A stretch of 12,331 nt of DNA from Paracoccaceae bacterium. Its GTDB lineage: Bacteria; Pseudomonadota; Alphaproteobacteria; Rhodobacterales; Rhodobacteraceae. Numbering within the stretch: position 1 is the first letter of the stretch; every line of letters starts with the position of its first letter. The translations under genes were made by a program, and so were the position numbers. Of this stretch, positions 7,634 through 12,331 are shown piece after piece. The stretch is taken from positions 1-12,331 of the forward strand of contig RFUP01000031.1 of assembly GCA_009922885.1 (NCBI GenBank), in the 5' to 3' direction. Under the pieces are notes generated by a model. That model saw only the letters and a list, made by a program, of their open reading frames with translations, searched no databases and was not told the origin of the DNA.

Positions 7634-7653
7634 CATTGACTGATGAGTCAATG
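7634..7653. promoter_or_regulatory. Perfect 20-bp inverted repeat, candidate operator of the transporter operon
   Basis: The arms CATTGACT (7634-7641) and AGTCAATG (7646-7653) are exact complements separated by 4 bp. The site lies in the 124-bp gap between the hydrolase stop and the binding-protein gene, 48 bp before that gene's ATG. Size and place fit a dimeric repressor site (for example GntR or LacI type), but no regulator gene is present in the window. Confidence 0.5.
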
Positions 7654-7709
7654 AAAACCCATCACTCCCCAGTTATCAAGAAAAATCCTGAAACTGGACT
7701 TATCGTTTT

Positions 7710-9692
7710 TCAGCGGTGGTCCCGAGGGACCGTTTCACTTACATCCTTGGAATAAAAGAGTTCTTCGCCCTCATAGGCTTCGATACGCCCCGCGAGATAG
7801 AAATTATCGGCGTCAGACGACATTTCTGTGAACGTTTCGGTGCGCAGAACGATTCCATCGCGCTCCATCATCTCGGTCCAATGGGTCTGGCCACGGGCAG
7901 AGAGAGGGTCATCGGGATGGATGGTCCAAAGCTCGCGCGCGACGCTGCCGGAAATGAGCCCGTGCACCAGATCGCGACGCACGCCGAAGTCGTCGATGAT
8001 CTCAAGGCTGATCTCGCCCGTCTTCATATCGGTGATCACGCGGCGGCTGTTCTCGCCTTGGTGGATGTCCTCGATGGCCCAGGGTTCCTCGGCATCGGGA
8101 TCGGGGAAGACCCGCTGATCGCCACGCGGCAGATCGACATGCGGCAGATCGAGCGACCCGCCCGAGACAGAGAGCGTGCCAGCCTCGGGCATGGGCCAGA
8201 GGAGCGGCCAATAGGCGTTCGACACGGCCACGCGCAGGCGGTGGCCGGCGGGCACGCGATAGGCGATGTGATCGAGTGGCACCTCGATTTCAAGCTCCTC
8301 ACCCACGGGCAGCGGATCGGGCACGTTGAAGCCGTTGCGACGGCTCAGGTTCAGCACGCCATAGGTGATGCGGGTAGACGCGCCATCGGGATGGACATGG
8401 TTGAGGCGCACCGCGACCTGCGCCAAGGGCTTGTCGGAAGTGAGGCGGAGCGTGAGTTTCGGCGCGCCGGAAAGCGCCAGATCCTCGGTGAGCGGGGCGG
8501 TGTCCCAAGTGGCGGAAAGCGCATCATCGGCGCGCTGGTCACCGGGCATCTCGGGGCCGAGCCAGATCGCGCAATATTCGCCCGCATCGCCGCCCGTGTG
8601 CTGGGGCGAGGCGATGAGCGCCGAGACCGTGCCGGGCAGATCGGCGAGAGCCGTGCCGTTGAGGTAGAGCGCCTTGATCCGGTCATTCTGGGCCTCGGGG
8701 GTGATCCAGTTGCCCGCCCGTTCGAGATACCACGTGGCAGGGCGCACGCCATCCATCAGGTAAACGGTGTAATCGGGATCGTTCTCGACCCCCGTCGGTT
8801 CATCCTTCAGCCAACGCGCCCACCAGCGCTCGGCCTCTTGCAGGAAGCCGATGCGCGGGGCGGGCACGGCGAAATGCGGGTATTTATGCACCCAAGGCCC
8901 GACGATGCCTTTGGCACCGGGCAGCGCTTCGACGAGTTGCGGGACGGCGTTCTTGTAGCTGTCGCCCCAGCCGCCGATGGCCAGTGTCTTGGCCTTGATC
9001 TTCGAATAATCCTCGCAGACCGAGCCATGTTGCCAATAAGCATCGCGGTTCTGGTGGCGGAGCCAGACCGCGGGCAGGAACGGCTCGTTCTCAAGGCGCT
9101 GCATCCAGAGATCGCGCCAATCCTCGCGGAGCGCCGGGTCCGGGGCGCGGGAGGAATAGGCCCACATGGTGGCACCCCAGCCGAGGTTCTCGTTCAGAAG
9201 GCACCCGCCCTTGTAGTGGATGTCATCGGCGTAGCGGTCGACCGTGGAGCAAAGCGTGATGATTGCCTTGAGGGCGGGAGGCTCGAGTGCCGCGACCTGC
9301 AGGGAGTTGAAGCCGCCCCAAGAGATGCCCATCATCCCGACATTCCCGTTGCACCACGGCTGCGCGGCGGCCCATGCGATCACCTCGCAAGCGTCGGAAA
9401 GCTCTTGGGCGGTATATTCGTCCTCCATCACCCCTTCGCTATCGCCGTTCCCGCGCATATCAACGCGAAGGCAGGCATATCCGCGCTTGGCGAACCACGG
9501 ATGCGTCAGGGCATCACGCGCACAGGTGCCATCGCGCTTGCGATAGGGAAGATATTCGAGAATCACCGGGACGGGATCAGAGGCGGCATCTTCGGGCATC
9601 CAGACCCGCGCCGAAAGGCGGCAGCCGTCGGATAAGGTGATACCCATATCGGGCGTTTCGACGATGGCGCGGGGGGTATTGGATGTGCTCAT
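7710..9692 (-). CDS. CocE/NonD-family alpha/beta hydrolase (peptidase S15-like)
   Basis: From ATG 9692 the product is 660 residues, normal for two-domain CocE/X-Pro dipeptidyl-peptidase relatives. The catalytic triad is visible: nucleophile S124 in GISWGG (122-127), D244 in GGWGDSY, and H269 in GPWVH. The family block RVDMRGNGDSEG lies at 76-87. The C-terminal half is the jelly-roll X-Pro peptidase C-domain (for example LRLTSDKPLAQVAVRLNHV and VPAGHRLRVAVSNAYWP). No signal peptide is seen, so it is cytoplasmic. Relatives cleave esters or amides such as acyl-peptides, cocaine, beta-lactam precursors or Xaa-Pro peptides. An in-frame ATG at 9707 and a TTG at 9740 are alternative starts, and none has a good Shine-Dalgarno. 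The gene lies 124 bp upstream of the binding-protein gene in the same direction, suggesting that it processes the imported compound; that link is inference. Confidence 0.9.
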   Translation of the reverse strand: MSTSNTPRAIVETPDMGITLSDGCRLSARVWMPEDAASDPVPVILEYLPYRKRDGTCARDALTHPWFAKRGYACLRVDMRGNGDSEGVMEDEYTAQELSDACEVIAWAAAQPWCNGNVGMMGISWGGFNSLQVAALEPPALKAIITLCSTVDRYADDIHYKGGCLLNENLGWGATMWAYSSRAPDPALREDWRDLWMQRLENEPFLPAVWLRHQNRDAYWQHGSVCEDYSKIKAKTLAIGGWGDSYKNAVPQLVEALPGAKGIVGPWVHKYPHFAVPAPRIGFLQEAERWWARWLKDEPTGVENDPDYTVYLMDGVRPATWYLERAGNWITPEAQNDRIKALYLNGTALADLPGTVSALIASPQHTGGDAGEYCAIWLGPEMPGDQRADDALSATWDTAPLTEDLALSGAPKLTLRLTSDKPLAQVAVRLNHVHPDGASTRITYGVLNLSRRNGFNVPDPLPVGEELEIEVPLDHIAYRVPAGHRLRVAVSNAYWPLLWPMPEAGTLSVSGGSLDLPHVDLPRGDQRVFPDPDAEEPWAIEDIHQGENSRRVITDMKTGEISLEIIDDFGVRRDLVHGLISGSVARELWTIHPDDPLSARGQTHWTEMMERDGIVLRTETFTEMSSDADNFYLAGRIEAYEGEELFYSKDVSETVPRDHR

Positions 9693-9702
9693 GGCATGAG
9701 CA
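9686..9702. repeat. 17-bp palindrome over the hydrolase start codon
   Basis: TGCTCATG (9686-9693) and CATGAGCA (9695-9702) are perfect complements around one central base. The repeat covers the ATG at 9692-9690 and could fold in the mRNA to hide the start, or be a protein-binding site. Chance cannot be excluded. Confidence 0.45.
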
Positions 9703-9744
9703 TCCATCGCTCGGGGAGGGGCTGTCAACGGCTGTTTCAAACGC

Positions 9745-9843
9745 GCGGCTTCGCCGCCCTGTTCGCCTCGCCAGCGACCCTTGGTCGCTGGCTCAGGTGG
9801 CCTCCGGCGGGGATATTTCAGAAAGAGAAATGACAGTCATTTC
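9745..9843. repeat. Cluster of perfect inverted repeats upstream of the hydrolase gene
   Basis: Three exact inverted repeats are packed together. GCGGC/GCCGC lies at 9745-9757 with a 3-nt loop. GCCAGCGACC/GGTCGCTGGC lies at 9770-9792 with loop CTT. GAAATGAC/GTCATTTC lies at 9827-9843 around one A. Between the last two sits GGGGATATTTCAGAAAGAGAAA (9809-9830; GGGGATATTT then CAGAAAGAGAAA), a close match to the tail after truA at 1571-1590. The arrangement looks like a plus-strand 3'-end element with no plus-strand gene before it. Confidence 0.65.
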
Positions 9844-9849
9844 ATATTG

Positions 9850-9890
9850 GCGAAAATATCCCGGGGGGTCAGGGGGGCAGCGCCCCCCTG
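9850..9890 (-). terminator. Stem-loop plus GGGATATTTT tail after the SDR gene
   Basis: Read on the minus strand, arms CAGGGGGGC and GCCCCCCTG (9890-9882 and 9878-9870) enclose a 3-nt loop. A C-rich run and GGGATATTTTCG follow. The stem begins 2 nt after the SDR stop codon. It is the inverted counterpart of the element after truA and probably ends SDR transcription. Confidence 0.6.
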
Positions 9891-9891
9891 C

Positions 9892-10641
9892 TTACGTCCG
9901 CAGAGCCGGAAGGCCGATGCCCGTGCTTTCGAACCCACCGTCGGCGGCGATGATTTGACCCGTGACGTAACTGGCTTTGTCCGAGCAGAGGAAATGGATC
10001 AGGTTGCCGATTTCCTCTTCGCTGCCGTAGCGATTGAGTGGGATTGCGTCGTGATAGGCGGCGATGATTTCGGGGCTGTGCACGGCCATGGCGAGTTTGG
10101 TGCGCACAGGGCCCGGGCAGACGCAATTGGCGCGGATGCCGAATTCACCAAGCTCGGCCGCTTGTTGCTGGGTCAGGTGCATGACAGCCGCTTTCGAGGT
10201 GCCGTAGGCCACGCGGAGGGTGGAGGCGCGGAGGCCCGAGATCGACGCGATGTTGACGATGGCGCCTTTGGCCTCTTTCAGCATTGGCGTGAAGGCCTGG
10301 CTCATGAGGAAGACGCCGTCGAGGTTGGTGTCCATCACGCGGCGCCAGCGGGCGAAGGTGGTGTCTTCGATGGGTCCGAAATCGGCGACGCCTGCGTTAT
10401 TGACGAGGGCTGAAAGGCCCGCCCCGTGTTTGGCGACTTCGACCACGGCGCGTTCCACGTCTTCGGGGATGGAGACATCGGCGACGAGGGGGACCGCGCC
10501 GTCGAGGCCTTTGGCGGCGCTGGCGAGTTCATCCGCATCGCGGTCGAGCATCACGACGTGCCAGCCATCGGCTAGAAACAGCTTCGATGTGGCAAGGCCG
10601 ATGCCGCGGGCGGCGCCTGTTACGAGGGCTAGTTTGGCCAT
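9892..10641 (-). CDS. Short-chain dehydrogenase/reductase (classical SDR, probably NAD-dependent)
   Basis: From ATG 10641 the product is 249 residues, the standard classical SDR length. A purine-rich AGGGAG lies 6 nt ahead, and the conserved first beta strand (KLALVTG) begins at residue 3, so longer starts to 10740 are unlikely. The nucleotide site TGAARGIG is at 8-15, NNAG at 81-84, and the catalytic tetrad is N106, S133, Y146 and K150 (YGTSK). D33 at the end of strand beta-2 favours NAD(H) over NADP(H). The C-terminal PGPVRTKL and YVTGQIIAADGGF blocks are typical. It oxidises or reduces a hydroxyl/keto group on an unidentified substrate in the cytoplasm. It follows the LysE-type gene by 83 bp in the same direction, with no obvious functional tie to it. 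Confidence 0.93.
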   Translation of the reverse strand: MAKLALVTGAARGIGLATSKLFLADGWHVVMLDRDADELASAAKGLDGAVPLVADVSIPEDVERAVVEVAKHGAGLSALVNNAGVADFGPIEDTTFARWRRVMDTNLDGVFLMSQAFTPMLKEAKGAIVNIASISGLRASTLRVAYGTSKAAVMHLTQQQAAELGEFGIRANCVCPGPVRTKLAMAVHSPEIIAAYHDAIPLNRYGSEEEIGNLIHFLCSDKASYVTGQIIAADGGFESTGIGLPALRT

Positions 10642-10724
10642 CTCTGTCTCCCTGATCTCCCGCTTGCAGGAAAGGCGGGAACGGCAGGGAAGGCAAGGGG
10701 GTGTGGGCTGGTGCGGAGTTCTAC

Positions 10725-11351
10725 TTACCGCGTCTTCCACGCGAACCAGAGCGCGACCAAGGCGAGGAGCGCGGAGAGAACGCGCGCTGTGATCGTGCGT
10801 TTCCGGTCCGAGGTGAGAAGAGGTGCGGCGAGGCTGGCTAGTGCCACGATGCCTGCGTGCACCGCCGTGGCGACCGCGACATAGACCAAAGAGAGCGTGA
10901 GCGTTTCCGAGAGGCCTGCATTTTCCGGCAGGAAGGGCGGCAGCACCGCGAGATAGAACACGGCGGCTTTCGGATTGAGGAGGTTGGTGATCAGGCCCCG
11001 ACGGAAATACTGCGCGCGTTTGGTGCTGGCCAAGGCCTCTTCCGGCGGGTCGCCTGCGCTTTTCCAGCCATCATAGGCGAGCCACAGAAGGTAGGCGACG
11101 CCAGCCCATCTCAGGGTTTGATAGAGCGAGGGCACGGCGGTGATCAGCGCCGCGAGGCCAAGCGCGGCGGCGATGCCGACGGCGAGAAGGCCGAGGCCGA
11201 TCCCGGCCACGGCAGCAAAGCCGTTGGCACGCCCCGTGGTCAGGGTGGCGATGGCGAGCCACGCCATGTTGGGGCCGGGGGTCAGCTCGATCAGGAACGA
11301 GGTGAGCGCGAAGCCTGCGACAGTGGCGAGGGGAAGCGCGCTCAGATCCAT
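10725..11351 (-). CDS. LysE/RhtB-family amino-acid exporter
   Basis: The 208-residue polytopic membrane protein has about six hydrophobic segments. The family motif LTPGPNM is at residues 23-29 at the end of the first segment, and the second conserved block GLITNLLNPKAAVFYLAVLPPFL sits mid-protein. LysE/RhtB proteins export amino acids such as lysine, threonine, homoserine or leucine, or related metabolites, driven by the proton gradient. The ATG at 11351-11349 overlaps the 3' end of hemF by 10 bp, so the two are probably cotranscribed and translationally coupled. The substrate cannot be inferred, and the pairing with hemF may be positional only. Confidence 0.92.
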   Translation of the reverse strand: MDLSALPLATVAGFALTSFLIELTPGPNMAWLAIATLTTGRANGFAAVAGIGLGLLAVGIAAALGLAALITAVPSLYQTLRWAGVAYLLWLAYDGWKSAGDPPEEALASTKRAQYFRRGLITNLLNPKAAVFYLAVLPPFLPENAGLSETLTLSLVYVAVATAVHAGIVALASLAAPLLTSDRKRTITARVLSALLALVALWFAWKTR

Positions 11352-12232
11352 TTGGCCAGGGGTGGCAGGCTCATCAGAACGGCATTGGCATCATGGCCGG
11401 TTTCCAGCCCGAACTTGGTGCCGCGATCGTAGACGAGGTTATATTCGGCATAGAGGCCGCGATGGACGAGTTGGGCTTCCTTGTCGGCTTCGCTCCAGTC
11501 TTGCACGCGGCGTTTCTCGACGAGGGGCAGATAGGCGGGCAGGAAGGCGCGGCCGATGTCTTGGGTCAGGGCGAAATCCTGTTCCCAGTCGCCGGTGTTG
11601 CGATCATCCATGAAGATGCCGCCGACGCCCCGCGCGCGGCCCCGGTGGGGGACGAAGAAATACTCGTCCGCCCAGGCTTTCAGGGTGGGGTAGAGAGCGG
11701 TGCCGTGCGGATCCAGATGCGCTTTCTGGGTGGCGTGGAAATGCGCCGTGTCGGCTTCGTATTCGAGGCAGGGGTTGAGGTCGGAGCCGCCGCCGAACCA
11801 CCATGCGCCGGGGGTCCAGAACATGCGGGTGTTCATGTGCACGGCGGGGGCGTGGGGATTTTGCATATGGGCGACGAGGGAAATGCCCGAGGCCCAGAAC
11901 CGCGGATCGCTTTCGATGCCGGGCACGCCGCGCGCGGCCATGGCTTTCTGGGCGCGGGGATTGAGGGTGCCGAAAACCGTGGAGACGTTGACGCCCACCT
12001 TTTCAAATACGCGACCACCACGCAGAACGGACATCAATCCACCACCTGCATCGGTGCCATCATCACTTGTTCGCTTGGTTTGTTTTACCTCGAACGATTT
12101 GGGCTCAAGATCGGCAAAAGGACCTCGATCATGAGATTGTTCCAAATCTTCAAATGCCATTACGATTTGATCCCGTAAAGTGCGAAACCAATCACTTGCA
12201 AGTTTCTTTTCTTGGCTAAAGTTGTCTGTCAT
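11342..12232 (-). CDS. hemF: Oxygen-dependent coproporphyrinogen III oxidase HemF
   Basis: From ATG 12232 the product is 296 residues, normal for bacterial HemF. It oxidatively decarboxylates coproporphyrinogen III to protoporphyrinogen IX using O2, in the cytoplasm, in heme and possibly bacteriochlorophyll synthesis. Visible family blocks are GGRVFEKVGVNVSTVFG (72-88), HMNTRMFW with H132 and R136, WWFGGGSDLNP (144-154) and FFVPHRGRARGVGGIFMDD (192-210). The chosen ATG matches the usual MTD... start of relatives; AAGGA lies about 11 nt ahead. In-frame ATGs at 12259 and 12268 are alternatives. The first ~75 codons and the leader are near 40% GC, while the remainder is about 65-75%, a striking internal break. 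The product nevertheless reads through as one intact, conserved protein. Its 3' end overlaps the LysE-type gene by 10 bp. Confidence 0.96.
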   Translation of the reverse strand: MTDNFSQEKKLASDWFRTLRDQIVMAFEDLEQSHDRGPFADLEPKSFEVKQTKRTSDDGTDAGGGLMSVLRGGRVFEKVGVNVSTVFGTLNPRAQKAMAARGVPGIESDPRFWASGISLVAHMQNPHAPAVHMNTRMFWTPGAWWFGGGSDLNPCLEYEADTAHFHATQKAHLDPHGTALYPTLKAWADEYFFVPHRGRARGVGGIFMDDRNTGDWEQDFALTQDIGRAFLPAYLPLVEKRRVQDWSEADKEAQLVHRGLYAEYNLVYDRGTKFGLETGHDANAVLMSLPPLAKWI

Positions 12233-12262
12233 TTTGGTTTCGTTCCTTCTTAGTTTCATGAC

Positions 12263-12278
12263 AGGCATGTGTATGCCT
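12263..12278. promoter_or_regulatory. 16-bp inverted repeat in the hemF leader
   Basis: AGGCAT (12263-12268) and ATGCCT (12273-12278) are exact complements separated by GTGT, 30 bp before the preferred hemF start and overlapping the alternative ATG at 12268. It does not match the FNR-type consensus (TTGAT-N4-ATCAA). It could be an operator or an mRNA hairpin, and is short enough to be chance. Confidence 0.3.
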
Positions 12279-12288
12279 CACATGATTG

Positions 12289-12331
12289 TTAGTTTATCTT
12301 CGACAAGGTCGACACGCCGAATGCGGTTTTG
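12289..12331 (-). CDS. Possible 3' end of an upstream gene
   Basis: The minus strand reads KTAFGVSTLSKIN followed by TAA (12291-12289), 56 bp before the hemF ATG. The stretch is GC-richer (about 58%) than the leader beside it, as expected for the end of a coding region. Fourteen open codons prove nothing by themselves, and I do not recognise the peptide. Confidence 0.2.
   Translation of the reverse strand, partial: KTAFGVSTLSKIN

Noticed and set aside
7654..7700. Weak promoter-like pair (TTGATA, 17 bp, TTTCAT) before the binding-protein gene
   Set aside because: Only the -35-like half is convincing. The -10 half is a poor match, so I do not list it as a promoter.
7718..7731. GGTCCC-GA-GGGACC inverted repeat at the end of the hydrolase gene as a terminator
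   Set aside because: It lies inside the coding sequence and is not followed by a T-run in the gene's direction. It may be only a codon-driven coincidence.
7716..9635. 639-residue plus-strand frame opposite the hydrolase gene
   Set aside because: The minus strand holds a complete catalytic triad and family architecture. The plus frame is the complement of GC-biased codons, with low-complexity His/Asp/Arg-rich sequence.
12300..12312. TCGAC-AAG-GTCGA inverted repeat upstream of hemF
   Set aside because: Five-bp arms in a short stretch that may be coding are too weak to distinguish from chance.
12282..12331. Short plus-strand start (MIVSLSSTRS) running off the right edge as a gene divergent from hemF
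   Set aside because: There is no ribosome binding site, only 16 codons and no recognisable motif. The minus-strand reading as the end of an upstream gene is equally or more plausible.

Overview
The window looks like chromosomal DNA from an alphaproteobacterium, most likely Rhodobacterales (Rhodobacter/Roseobacter group). The reasons are high GC with strong G/C bias at third codon positions, family assignments typical of that group (YcjX, TruA, aerobic HemF, LysE-type exporters, CocE/NonD hydrolases), and C-rich stem-loops followed by a GGGATATTT tail at gene 3' ends. That tail pattern is familiar from Rhodobacteraceae, but this is recollection and was not searched. No rRNA, tRNA, CRISPR, integrase or transposase was seen, and no gene-free stretch exceeds 300 bases.

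Layout. (1) Bases 1-659, minus strand: the N-terminal part of a YcjX-family P-loop NTPase, cut by the window edge, with a TTG start. (2) 770-1537, plus strand: truA, the tRNA pseudouridine synthase. It is the only confident plus-strand gene. A 60-bp spacer holding a stem-loop and tail separates it from the convergent gene that follows. (3) 1598-9692, all minus strand and transcribed from right to left: a CocE/NonD (S15-like) hydrolase, a Tat-exported family-5 solute-binding protein, two Dpp/Opp-type permeases, a double-NBD ATPase, and a type I phosphodiesterase/alkaline-phosphatase-family enzyme. (4) 9892-12232, all minus strand: hemF, a LysE/RhtB exporter overlapping it by 10 bp, and an NAD-type short-chain dehydrogenase.

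How the genes may work together. Region 3 reads as an import and degradation locus. The binding protein captures a peptide-like or amide/ester compound in the periplasm, the permease/ATPase complex imports it, and one or two hydrolases without signal peptides process it in the cytoplasm. The three ABC genes after the binding protein are translationally coupled by 1-bp and 4-bp overlaps. A perfect 20-bp inverted repeat lies 48 bp before the binding-protein start and is a good operator candidate. The substrate cannot be read from sequence. Region 4 starts with heme synthesis, and its downstream genes look like passengers or loosely linked functions.

The most notable non-genic signals are these: the shared 3'-end element, present twice in the normal place and once apparently orphaned before the hydrolase gene; a chain of perfect inverted repeats at 9745-9890; an 11-bp tandem repeat before the phosphodiesterase gene; and a sharp GC drop across the first ~75 codons and leader of hemF, which suggests a recombination boundary. 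I see no strong case for a wholly new defence or mobile system here.
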